Source: a virus. Taken from it: a stretch of DNA of 64,000 bases. The notes under the pieces were generated by a model that saw only the letters and a list, made by a program, of their open reading frames with translations, was not told the DNA's origin and made no database searches. Positions 30,529-38,806 of this stretch are shown here, piece after piece (position 1 is the stretch's first letter; every line of letters starts with the position of its first letter). The DNA is taken from IMG/VR virus record IMGVR_UViG_3300028920_000057, positions 24,897 to 88,896 of that record. The stretch is one strand, 5' to 3'. Position numbers and translations under genes: made by a program.

Positions 30529-31147
30529 TGGTTATTTTCTCGTATAGCCCATTAACAGTATTCACGCCTATGCGTACGTCATTTATAAGCTGTGTCGCAT
30601 CCATTCCGAAGTCCAGATATTCTCTTGCAACATAGCTGTAGGTCTGTTCTGTGTATATATCATTTATAGATACGACAGTTCCGCTATCCATTAGGCTCAC
30701 ACCTATCAGATATGCGGACGAAGTATCTACTCCGTACTCGTTAGATTGTGATAATTGAACATTAAACGGCAGGGTTCTATCGAACGATCTGAAGCCGCGA
30801 ACATCCAAATGTGCAGATTCAACATAGTTCTTAAAAAGATCCTGAATCTTATCTTTATGTATCTTTACAAAAACTATTGTTCCGCTGACAGTACGTGTTC
30901 CTTTTTTGTATGTCTTCGGAGAGTCGTATCCAATAGCTCTTACAGGAGCCAAATCTCTATGTGCAGAGATAGATATAGTCTGCAGATTTCCTATTGTATA
31001 GTACGCACCGAGGACTGCATTCTCGCCATCAGCAGGGATTACATCTAGGGGGTTGACAGAAATTGAGGCAACAATGTCGGTACCGGAAAAGGAGTTGTAG
31101 TGGGCTGCTTTATTGATATTATTATCATCTGTAGTATTAACCGTCAT
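30521..31147 (-). CDS. Tail tube-like protein (second copy)
   Basis: The 208-residue protein is similar in plan to the 215-residue tube protein just upstream: an N-terminal YNSFSGTDIVASI compared with YNGFSGVDMVVTF, then IGYDSPKTYKKGTRTVSGTIVF, then LPFNVQLSQSNEYGV, and a C-terminal SYVAREYLDFG. A GTG lies one codon further upstream, but ATG 31147 is better spaced from the GGGAG site. A terminator separates it from the first tube gene, implying lower expression, which suits a minor tube-cap or connector protein rather than the main tube. Confidence 0.8.
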   Translation of the reverse strand: MTVNTTDDNNINKAAHYNSFSGTDIVASISVNPLDVIPADGENAVLGAYYTIGNLQTISISAHRDLAPVRAIGYDSPKTYKKGTRTVSGTIVFVKIHKDKIQDLFKNYVESAHLDVRGFRSFDRTLPFNVQLSQSNEYGVDTSSAYLIGVSLMDSGTVVSINDIYTEQTYSYVAREYLDFGMDATQLINDVRIGVNTVNGLYEKITNE

Positions 31148-31162
31148 CACTACTCCCTAAGT

Positions 31163-31198
31163 AAAAAAAACAGCCGGCCTATAAGAGACCGGCTGTTC
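31163..31198 (-). terminator. Intrinsic terminator after tail tube gene
   Basis: On the minus strand an 11-bp GC-rich stem (AACAGCCGGTC with a matching arm) is followed by a run of eight T. It sits 8 bp after the tube gene stop and would cap a highly expressed tube transcript with partial read-through into the rest of the tail operon. Confidence 0.85.
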
Positions 31199-31205
31199 GT
31201 ATCTG

Positions 31206-31853
31206 TTATTGAGGAAGATTCGCGTTTCCTGCAGAACTTGCCGAAGAATACTCGTCGGCAGTTTTGCCTTGAGGATTCCAATGGACAATTTCACGAGCCA
31301 GGAAGCTACACGTTTCATCCGTCGTGATGTCGTCAATTGAGATACCCGCACCATTATTCATCAGTTCAACGCCACGGATTTCCATCCCTGTCCTGACGCC
31401 ATATTCATTGGCGGCAGAAATTACGACGTTAAACGGCAGAATCTGATCGAAATACCAGTTAGGAACCTGTCTAGTTACAAGCCGCTGATCAAAGCTGCCT
31501 GAATTTAACTGACCCGGATCTTTCTTCCAGTATTTATATCCAACAGTGCTAGCATTGAGCTCGCCAGTTTGAGCAAGCGGATTTACGTTGCCGCCAGTCA
31601 AAGTATTGAGTTCATGCAACAGGGCGGATCTATCGAACACAGCGAACACAAGTGCGCCTGCGATCCCTCGCTTGCCGCGAGAGAATGTCCGGGGATTAGC
31701 ATATCCCATTGTGTAAATGGGGACCTTTTCCCTTGTCACAGAGTATGACAATCCCTGAAGTTCGCCAACCCATTTGCCGGCGAACGTCACGACCATGTCT
31801 ACACCCGAGAACCCGTTATAGGTCCTGTTGAAGTTTACATTATTATCAGCCAT
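31206..31853 (-). CDS. Tail tube protein
   Basis: The 215-residue protein directly follows the sheath gene, the usual sheath-tube order in contractile phages. It contains the tube-family core: GFSGVDMVVTFAGKWVGEL, then SVTREKVPIYTMGYANP, then FSRGKRGIAGALVFAVFD, and near the C-terminus LPFNVVISAANEYGV. Hexamers stack to form the inner tail channel. A strong terminator immediately downstream and a GGAGG-type ribosome binding site suggest high expression, as expected for the major tube. It is the best candidate for the main tube among three related genes. Confidence 0.88.
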   Translation of the reverse strand: MADNNVNFNRTYNGFSGVDMVVTFAGKWVGELQGLSYSVTREKVPIYTMGYANPRTFSRGKRGIAGALVFAVFDRSALLHELNTLTGGNVNPLAQTGELNASTVGYKYWKKDPGQLNSGSFDQRLVTRQVPNWYFDQILPFNVVISAANEYGVRTGMEIRGVELMNNGAGISIDDITTDETCSFLAREIVHWNPQGKTADEYSSASSAGNANLPQ

Positions 31854-31864
31854 GGTTCACCTCC

Positions 31865-33712
31865 TTATGATTTACTTAAATCAAGTTCAACTAGAACCTT
31901 GACGATTTCGAAAGCAGGTACGATGACTGCTTTTACGCTGACTTGGCCAAGCACGGCCTGATCCTCGGTTTGTTCAAGCGAGAATTCATACCGATTAATA
32001 AAGCCATTGCCATCATCAACCAACTGTCTAAACATGTCGTCCAGATCGGCTCGCATACCATTGAGGCGGGCAGAATTGCCAGCTTCGCCAATATACGGAT
32101 CGGCAACGCGCCGTATCAAATCCATAACCTTGGCCGTAATACGGACGGTGGTTAGGTTTGTATAGTCGCTCCGACGATACTGATCGATATTGTAGGCGGA
32201 CGTAATCCCTCTTGCCACAACGTATCCCCGACCAGGCTTTCTGATGGTGATAACGTAGCGTGCTGCAACAAGGTCGTCTGCGTCTGAACGCTTAATGTCT
32301 CTGATTGACTGGAAGCCATCAATAGACTTATTGGTTGTAGAGCTGTTTTCAGGCAGCCTTAGAACCAGCGCCAGGTACTCACCCACGCCATTAGACACGT
32401 ACGTGCGTTCACTCGGAGCCCCAATCAGGCGCAACGTCTGATCGCCATATGTGTTGCTGGAAACACCTTCCATGGCGCCAAGGCTAACCCATCGACCGAG
32501 GTCGACTTTGTTGCCATGAGCATCCACGATGTCGCCAGTAGAACCTCCGGGATTTGCACTTGCACCCCCGGTGGCCTTCCACATACGATAAGTCGTAGGA
32601 ACCAGATCGGATTCGCCAGCCGTATGGCCATCGAGTCCAGAGCTATTAGTGAAGTCCTTCGCATCGTCAATAAAATCGTTCCATTCGGCAAGAGTAATGC
32701 CGAAGGAATCCGTAGTTGAGGGATTATAACCTCTGAACGCTCGCCGGAAAGCGGTTTGCATCAGTCCTCTAACGGTATTGAATTCTGTTTCAGTACCATC
32801 AAAGACTTCTACAGCGCCCAAAAGCTCAGTTCCCTCTATAGGCGTTTCTGTCACAGTTATGATGGCGGCATCGTCATCATAGCTTGCGACATAATAATCT
32901 CTACTACCTGTGGAGTAATAGACGGTTATTTTAGCGCCTACATATGGAATACCCTCGCCCTCGAAATCTCCCGAAGATGAAGATGAGTTCGCAAGCAACG
33001 TAGAATCAATTACGATCTGCTTGGTAGCAGCGTCAATAGAATCAATGTTGACCTGAGCAATGCTAAGCTTATTAAAATAAGACGTAGCAAATGCGTCACG
33101 GAATTGCTTGAATCTGATAGGAAGTCGGCCAATGGCTGAAATGACAGCGTCATTTTCCAGGCTGGCATCTTCACAGAAGTTAGCAAGCTGATATGCGAAA
33201 TCACCCGAATCACCATCGTAGGTGCGAGTGGTATTATCTGAATCGTATACCTGAGTCAGGTCTGCCCGAAGATCAGCATAAACACCTGGGATATAAACAA
33301 TATCCAAGGTATGATTAAGCAGATTCTCAAACGTTTCCTGAAGAGCAGTGTATCTTTCAGTTTCGGTCACAATGTGACCGTTGAAATTGGAGTTGCCGCA
33401 GTAAAGAAAACCTTCCTCACCCCAACCATGAGCGATCTTGACAAACTCTACCGTAACACCCTTTGAGACCTCCGCAATAGCTTTTGTAAGCTCGCTCGGC
33501 TTAGTGCCGAAGTCGTCGTTGATCGCAGGGTGAAACGTGGAATATCTGTCAGCGCTCGAATCCGTTAGGAGCACTGGGTCATTAAGGGGTATGTCTGCAG
33601 TCGTTACGCCCAATACCGTAATTTTGGTACCGGGAGCAGGACGTTCAACACGAAGATTCCCGTCATTCAGCGACACCACAGTTCCTGGTAAATTAGGGAA
33701 TTGTGAAGTCAT
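31865..33712 (-). CDS. Contractile tail sheath protein with serine tract
   Basis: The 615-residue protein has the sheath plan: an N-terminal segment with PGTKITVLGVTTADIPLN, a domain reporting a 'virtual' SEL..A strand set, and a C-terminal domain with GYVVARGITSAYN, RRSDYTNLTTVRIT, DLIRRVADPYIGE, and the C-terminal arm FEIVKVLVELDLS that links subunits. It lies just upstream of the tube gene. An insertion near residue 240 contains NSSSSSGDFEG followed by a small beta unit (about nt 32830-33000), probably a surface-exposed decoration. This gene identifies the phage as having a contractile tail. Confidence 0.93.
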   Translation of the reverse strand: MTSQFPNLPGTVVSLNDGNLRVERPAPGTKITVLGVTTADIPLNDPVLLTDSSADRYSTFHPAINDDFGTKPSELTKAIAEVSKGVTVEFVKIAHGWGEEGFLYCGNSNFNGHIVTETERYTALQETFENLLNHTLDIVYIPGVYADLRADLTQVYDSDNTTRTYDGDSGDFAYQLANFCEDASLENDAVISAIGRLPIRFKQFRDAFATSYFNKLSIAQVNIDSIDAATKQIVIDSTLLANSSSSSGDFEGEGIPYVGAKITVYYSTGSRDYYVASYDDDAAIITVTETPIEGTELLGAVEVFDGTETEFNTVRGLMQTAFRRAFRGYNPSTTDSFGITLAEWNDFIDDAKDFTNSSGLDGHTAGESDLVPTTYRMWKATGGASANPGGSTGDIVDAHGNKVDLGRWVSLGAMEGVSSNTYGDQTLRLIGAPSERTYVSNGVGEYLALVLRLPENSSTTNKSIDGFQSIRDIKRSDADDLVAARYVITIRKPGRGYVVARGITSAYNIDQYRRSDYTNLTTVRITAKVMDLIRRVADPYIGEAGNSARLNGMRADLDDMFRQLVDDGNGFINRYEFSLEQTEDQAVLGQVSVKAVIVPAFEIVKVLVELDLSKS

Positions 33713-33723
33713 TTATTTTCTCC

Positions 33724-34758
33724 TTACTGAATATCCACTTTTTTGTTGTTATGGGCAAAGAGCACTTGCTCGTAATTCCCATTTCCTTGCATAAATGCAA
33801 TCTTCAGTTCTTTTAGTAGAACATCTTCAGTCGAGTATAACTCTTCTGTTCTTACGCCATAAACACAGGTAGTTCCAACAATGTCATTGCGCCAGCGAGT
33901 GACATTATATTCTGGTCCCTGCTGTAGAAACAATACGTCAACAACGCCATTCTCTTTGAAGATATTTCTATAACGCCTCATGAACGTGCGGAACCAGCGT
34001 GCCAGCCGTGATGTCGCCTCGTTCGTAGGTGTCCAGCATTGAAAATATACTTCAGAATCAAAATGTTGACCAAATACTGTTTCCATCTTATTTGTTAACG
34101 GATTCGCTCTTTCTTCTCTTCTCTGGGGCACGAGTTGTTTAACGCCACTTCTAAAAAACTCTCGGCCTCCAGGCGAGTAATCGTGAACCTTATAACAAAT
34201 ATGATCCATAAAAGCTTCGGTAGCGTTCCGCTGTATTTCTTCTTCAGTATAATATCTATTGATATCATCAGAAGCCGGATATGCATGTAAAAACTTTACA
34301 TGCTTCGCATTATCGAAGTCTAAGCGTAATACATCTGTTCCATGTACCGGCGCCGTCGCACCACTGTGAGCCTCGAGTGTCACAGAATGCTCATCTACAT
34401 CGGAATGAACCTGGCCAATAGTATAAACCGCATTGGTTGTCAGATTCAATACTTTATCTCCCTCTTCCAGATAGCGAGCAAAGGGAAATCTAATCATAAA
34501 GCGATTTGATTCGCTTATTGATTGCCAGTAAGATTGATATCCCTTTAATCCCAAGTCTACCATATCGAGGAAATCCTCGATTACGCAGTCCCGTCGTGCC
34601 AGCGATCGCTCTTCTGCGCTGGGAGGTAACATTTCCAAGTCTGGATGGAGCAAATAAGCACTATTCTCATAGTTGTTCCGGTGTTGAACAGGCTTAAGTC
34701 CCGGAAGTTTTTCCTTATGCTCTCCAAACGTTCTTTTATCTACTTTCGCTTTACTCAT
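33724..34758 (-). CDS. Neck/tail completion protein candidate
   Basis: The 344-residue protein was not recognised. It lies between the 93-residue gene and the tail sheath, where head-tail joining, tail terminator or neck proteins are normally encoded. A beta-rich centre is visible (FMIRFPFARYLEEGDKVL, AVYTIGQVHSDVDEHSVTL), followed by a helical, aromatic segment (RLARWFRTFMRRYRNIF). The ATG overlaps the stop of the upstream 93-residue gene by 8 bp. A tail terminator or sheath-terminator is a reasonable guess; there is no direct evidence. Confidence 0.65.
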   Translation of the reverse strand: MSKAKVDKRTFGEHKEKLPGLKPVQHRNNYENSAYLLHPDLEMLPPSAEERSLARRDCVIEDFLDMVDLGLKGYQSYWQSISESNRFMIRFPFARYLEEGDKVLNLTTNAVYTIGQVHSDVDEHSVTLEAHSGATAPVHGTDVLRLDFDNAKHVKFLHAYPASDDINRYYTEEEIQRNATEAFMDHICYKVHDYSPGGREFFRSGVKQLVPQRREERANPLTNKMETVFGQHFDSEVYFQCWTPTNEATSRLARWFRTFMRRYRNIFKENGVVDVLFLQQGPEYNVTRWRNDIVGTTCVYGVRTEELYSTEDVLLKELKIAFMQGNGNYEQVLFAHNNKKVDIQ

Positions 34759-35032
34759 TTAGCAAATTCTTAGTAGCGTTTGTTATGATTGACCTAATAT
34801 CCTTAATTGTATCCGCATAGTGTCTAGCGTCAACCTTGAGGTTATTGGCCAGGTATTTGAGCTCTATTTCTCTATAGTCTTTATAGGAAAAGACAAAAAC
34901 GACGCGAACTCCTCTTGGATTAGCATCCTTCGGAGGCGTCTTTTCTATTCTGAGAGGCTCAAGTCCGCTCGTGATACATGCGGCGACTTTTTCAATATCG
35001 CCAACCCTGATTTCTCCCTTGTTCTTGGCCAT
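34751..35032 (-). CDS. Small head-tail joining candidate
   Basis: The 93-residue basic protein has one central strand segment (VRVVFVFSYKDYREIELKYL) followed by two helices. It overlaps both neighbours: the upstream gene ends within its ATG region and its 3' end overlaps the 344-residue gene by 8 bp. Position between the connector-like and sheath genes suggests a small neck protein. No family was recognised. Confidence 0.62.
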   Translation of the reverse strand: MAKNKGEIRVGDIEKVAACITSGLEPLRIEKTPPKDANPRGVRVVFVFSYKDYREIELKYLANNLKVDARHYADTIKDIRSIITNATKNLLNE

Positions 35033-37059
35033 TAGCTAAAATATTCCGTATATTGTGGTAATTGATAATATCGGCTGGCTCCCTTAATTGTCGGGAACTG
35101 CCATCCCTGTTTTGTTGATAGATATGTATAGGTACGAGTCCTGAAATTGGGCTTTGTCGTTCTGTGCATACTTCCTTTGATTGCAACCACAAATTGTACC
35201 CCTGTACCGCATAGTACCTTAAGTGCCCGTCGTGCACTTGCGACTTCATCGACAATGCCGTCTTCTTTAGGATTGCGCTTAGTGTTCGAGGCCCTGGCTC
35301 CTACTCTGACGTTATAATCTCCAAGTCGTTTCGAAACCCCTCTCGAGACCGCCGTATCAATATAGGTCAAATCATAGAAATCAAGCAAGGTTTTCTTATA
35401 TGCATATGTGATAGCATCTTCCGGCGGTTCACATAGGTCATATGACATACAGGCTAATTTCCAGGCTTCTATAGAATTCTTCAGAATCATCCTGAGAATC
35501 TTCTCGTCAGAATGTTTATAATTCAGCCCTTCAAGTTCAAGGCGGATAAGATCAATATCAGAATAGATAGGGAACAAACCGGTCATAAACCATTTATGAA
35601 GTTCATTATCCGTAGTCCAGACCATAACGGCGCCATTATCGTCCGCCTGTGACCTCAAGCCAGATTTGATGTAGATGTTAACATCTGTATTCAACGTAGG
35701 ACCTTCATATGTGACAGTAATGCTCGACGAACTCGACACTTCTGGTTCTGAAGATTCACTATCGCTCGAACTTGAAGACTCAGGAGTAGGAGTCTCTCCG
35801 TCTTCTGCGGAGGAAGAAGTATCTTCAGTAGACGAAGTAGATATAGACGACGTTGACTCAGAGCTGGAGGAAGATTCTTCTTCAGCCTCTTCTTCTCTTG
35901 GATCTGTGTTGGAAATATAATATCCCCATGCCGTGCCTTGAACCTCTTGTGTGTCATCGCACCCAGCGATAATGGTTACAGAAAAGTTCTGGTTTGGCGT
36001 AATGGCTATTTCTTCGACTACATAATTGTCATTCGTACTAATACAACCACTATCAAATAAGGTTTGGCCAAGTTGATGAACGATAAATTGATCTTTCACC
36101 TTGAACGAACGATACTTCAAATAGGCAGTTTCAGAAGCTCCAAAGTTGTATTCTCTTGTTTCTTCTCCTACAACGCCTTCTCTGTAGATGTTGTATTCAG
36201 TAACTGTCGTAGTTTCGGTAGGGCCAGAAGGTAAAGAGGATGAAGATGAAGACGAACTGGATGCCTCTTCATATTGCTGGGCCTCCCAGTCTGCGAGCGT
36301 CCCCGGATAAGTAATAAGGACGTCATTCCCTTGAATATAATAATTAACATCAGGAAATAACTTGTCGTTTCTATTATCCAGACAAAATGCCGACGTTCCT
36401 TCTGCTGCATAAGAATCTTCAAAGTCTTCTACATCATAGACCATTGCCCTGATATCTACCATAGGCTTATGCTCTAATATGATATATTCTCTGGCAGAAG
36501 CCAGATCTACTGGACGATTGAAGGTTAATCGAATACCATTCTCGGCTATAAACGCAGGAGAAACAAGCATCTCGCCATGCGCAGGTTCCATATCTACAAA
36601 TTCTAAAGGAATCGTCTCTACTGCGATAGGTTGGTCGTCAATGACAACATAGACAGTCTCTGTCTCTTGAGGCGCATTTTCTCTAGGACTTGACGCAACA
36701 ACCGCAGAAGGAGCCCTGACACCAGTAGTAAATAAAATAGTTTGTGTTTGTAGAACGGAATTGCCGTCTGTGTCTTTAACCTCTCCTACAAACTGGCTGA
36801 GATCTTTACCTGAAATAATGATCTTATAACCTGTTTGTTCATTGAGAGATAATGCAGGAAGAACCTTTACCACGTTGCCAGAAGTAACATAGCTTGCACG
36901 AACTGGTGTAGAAGTATCACGATTCAATAGCGCTATAGTGCCGCTATTAACAGAGGCTGAATCAATATCCTTATTAAAAGTTAGCGTAATAGTGTTTTCT
37001 ATCTGAAAGTTGTTGTCTCCACTCGTAGGGGAACTTCTAACAAGAATAGGAGTTGACAT
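35032..37059 (-). CDS. Ig-like/serine-rich protein with connector-like C-terminal region
   Basis: The 675-residue protein begins with a bacterial Ig-like domain of the SbsA/Big_5 type, with SGDNNFQIENTITLTFNKDI, ASYVTSGNVVKVLPAL and GYKIIISGKDL (residues about 8-115). A second similar unit with NGIRLTFNRPVDLASA follows near residue 165. Serine tracts lie near residue 270 and, much longer and mixed with Glu, Asp and Thr, at about residues 395-445. The last about 220 residues are helical and charged, with ATT-adaptor-like spacing, and follow the MCP region, as head-tail adaptors do. A combined connector and surface decoration is inferred. ATG 37059 overlaps the stop of the upstream gene. Confidence 0.72.
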   Translation of the reverse strand: MSTPILVRSSPTSGDNNFQIENTITLTFNKDIDSASVNSGTIALLNRDTSTPVRASYVTSGNVVKVLPALSLNEQTGYKIIISGKDLSQFVGEVKDTDGNSVLQTQTILFTTGVRAPSAVVASSPRENAPQETETVYVVIDDQPIAVETIPLEFVDMEPAHGEMLVSPAFIAENGIRLTFNRPVDLASAREYIILEHKPMVDIRAMVYDVEDFEDSYAAEGTSAFCLDNRNDKLFPDVNYYIQGNDVLITYPGTLADWEAQQYEEASSSSSSSSSLPSGPTETTTVTEYNIYREGVVGEETREYNFGASETAYLKYRSFKVKDQFIVHQLGQTLFDSGCISTNDNYVVEEIAITPNQNFSVTIIAGCDDTQEVQGTAWGYYISNTDPREEEAEEESSSSSESTSSISTSSTEDTSSSAEDGETPTPESSSSSDSESSEPEVSSSSSITVTYEGPTLNTDVNIYIKSGLRSQADDNGAVMVWTTDNELHKWFMTGLFPIYSDIDLIRLELEGLNYKHSDEKILRMILKNSIEAWKLACMSYDLCEPPEDAITYAYKKTLLDFYDLTYIDTAVSRGVSKRLGDYNVRVGARASNTKRNPKEDGIVDEVASARRALKVLCGTGVQFVVAIKGSMHRTTKPNFRTRTYTYLSTKQGWQFPTIKGASRYYQLPQYTEYFS

Positions 37060-37325
37060 TAAAGTGCCTCCATAATTTCTTTCTTCTCTGCTTCTGTTCT
37101 GTTGTCTCGTTCTTCCATCGCCCTTTGACGCCTTGCTACCTCTTCTTCATCTGTTATCTCGATCTTTACAATGCCATCTTTATTGGTGACTTCAACATGA
37201 GCTTCTTCAGATTCTGTGATAGGCGAGATTGAGCCCCAATTGCGTCTCGGGTCATTCTTTGGCACTTCTTCTTGAGGTTGTGGGCTGCGGTGGTCACTAA
37301 GATTAATAACATTTGTCGGTTGCAT
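37059..37325 (-). CDS. Small acidic/charged protein downstream of major capsid
   Basis: The 88-residue protein starts after an AGAGGGG site. It is Pro/Glu/Arg-rich at the N-terminus, contains one possible strand (VEVTNKDGIVKIEIT) and ends in a charged helix. It lies just after the MCP terminator and overlaps the next gene by one base. No family was recognised. Confidence 0.6.
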   Translation of the reverse strand: MQPTNVINLSDHRSPQPQEEVPKNDPRRNWGSISPITESEEAHVEVTNKDGIVKIEITDEEEVARRQRAMEERDNRTEAEKKEIMEAL

Positions 37326-37343
37326 AATATGCCCCTCTTTATA

Positions 37344-37376
37344 TGAAAAAACCCCTGGCCGAAACCAGGGGTTCTT
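37344..37376 (-). terminator. Intrinsic terminator after major capsid gene
   Basis: On the minus strand the stem AACCCCTGG pairs with CCAGGGGTT around a six-base loop and is followed by a T run. It lies about 20 bp beyond the MCP stop. With the one after the tube gene, it sits behind the two most abundant virion proteins. Confidence 0.9.
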
Positions 37377-37397
37377 AATATCGCACTACATAGTGGA

Positions 37398-38792
37398 TTA
37401 GGTAGCGCTGGAACTGGAGCTGTCTTCAATTCCCGCAGAAATTGTCGGCAGTTCACCGTTTGAGATGTCCCAGGTAACCTTATCTTCCATGAAGTAGGCT
37501 TGGTCGATTGCGATGTTCTTAAGAACACGCGCAGCTTTACCCTGGTTAACGTTAATCATGGAGTACCGTTCCCGGAACTTCATTTTATAAACGTCAACCC
37601 GAGGATCGTTCCAGTCTTCAGTGTAGAGGTCTTCGTCGACGACGAGCAAACCTGCCTGATCGGCCTGAAGCAGAACGATGTCGGTGACCCACTTGCTCAG
37701 AGTGGTGTTCCAGGTTACAGGAGCATAAGGCGTAACAACAATGTTGAAGCCTAAGCCACCATAGCCAGGTACCTGGAATGCGAACGTTGCATTGGCGGCT
37801 CCGCCAACTGAAGTACCGGAAGTGGCACCCAGTGCGACAGATTGACCAACGTTCTGTCCGTAAGGTACGTTAACACCAAGCTGAGGAGCATAGACGGATC
37901 CACCCGTAGGAGGAGTCCAGAATGCGCCACCTTGACCACGGAAGAACTGTTCCCGAAGGATCGGATCTTTCGCGAAGATTGTCCATGCAAGCGGATGACA
38001 GACAAGCGTGTTGAGGTGCCAGCCTTCTTGCAGGGCGTCAATGTAAGCGTCAACCAGATCGTCAACGATAAGGGTCCAGTTACCATTACCATTGATATCA
38101 CGACCTTTGGACCGGCGAGCGCCGGAGGCAATGTTGTCGATATAGGTAGAACCCAGGTTGAAGATAAGGTCGGAAGCTTTCTTTTCTTTATGACGAATCA
38201 GAGCCTGACGCGCCTGACGGGCATGCAGGTTAACGACGTCAAATGCGGAATAACGGATAGCTTCTTCAGTGAAGTTTACCGCGATACCGACTTTCCCGAT
38301 CGTGGCGGTTACTGAACCGCTGTAATCGAGAGCCAGTTCGGGGTATTCTTCGCCTTCTGCCATATCGAGCTCGAGGTTACCGGCTGCGCCTACGGCGGGG
38401 AAGGTGATTGAAGTACCGTTTTGGAATCTTACTTGCGTAAGCATCCGAGTAAGCGGGTTGTCCTGCGGAAGAGGTTCCCGAACCACGTTGGCGACAACGT
38501 GAGGAATCAGGTTCCGGTATTCAGCAGATGTGACAGCATCGCTCGTTTTGCTGGCTAATTCGACTGATTTGTCAATCAGATCTGGAAGCTCAACATGCTT
38601 GTCAAGCTCACGGTGGTAACCGTTATCTTTCCAGATTTGAGTCCACAGAGCAAGGCGGTCCCGAACTTCCTGTTTTTCAGTCTTCGGTTTAGCTTTGTCG
38701 TCTGCTTTTTCGATCTGGCCTTTGACAACAGCGTGCAGTTCTTCCATAACCTTATCAACTACAGCCATAGCATCTTTTTTTACATTATCCAT
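37398..38792 (-). CDS. Major capsid protein (HK97-fold)
   Basis: The 464-residue protein has an N-terminal charged helical region, then an HK97-type core with LIPHVVANVVREPLPQDNP, the glycine-bearing E-loop region (FPAVGAAGNLELDMAEGEEYPE), IGKVGIAVNFTEEAI, the spine helix VVNLHARQARQALIRHKEK, and later LVCHPLAWTIFAKD, typical of A-domain strands in large-phage capsids. It ends in a serine run (DSSSSSAT). Gene order protease/scaffold, decoration, MCP, terminator supports it. It forms the icosahedral shell after proteolytic maturation. The serine tail would be on or near the capsid surface if not cleaved. Confidence 0.92.
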   Translation of the reverse strand: MDNVKKDAMAVVDKVMEELHAVVKGQIEKADDKAKPKTEKQEVRDRLALWTQIWKDNGYHRELDKHVELPDLIDKSVELASKTSDAVTSAEYRNLIPHVVANVVREPLPQDNPLTRMLTQVRFQNGTSITFPAVGAAGNLELDMAEGEEYPELALDYSGSVTATIGKVGIAVNFTEEAIRYSAFDVVNLHARQARQALIRHKEKKASDLIFNLGSTYIDNIASGARRSKGRDINGNGNWTLIVDDLVDAYIDALQEGWHLNTLVCHPLAWTIFAKDPILREQFFRGQGGAFWTPPTGGSVYAPQLGVNVPYGQNVGQSVALGATSGTSVGGAANATFAFQVPGYGGLGFNIVVTPYAPVTWNTTLSKWVTDIVLLQADQAGLLVVDEDLYTEDWNDPRVDVYKMKFRERYSMINVNQGKAARVLKNIAIDQAYFMEDKVTWDISNGELPTISAGIEDSSSSSAT

Positions 38793-38806
38793 GTTTAGAC
38801 CTCCGT

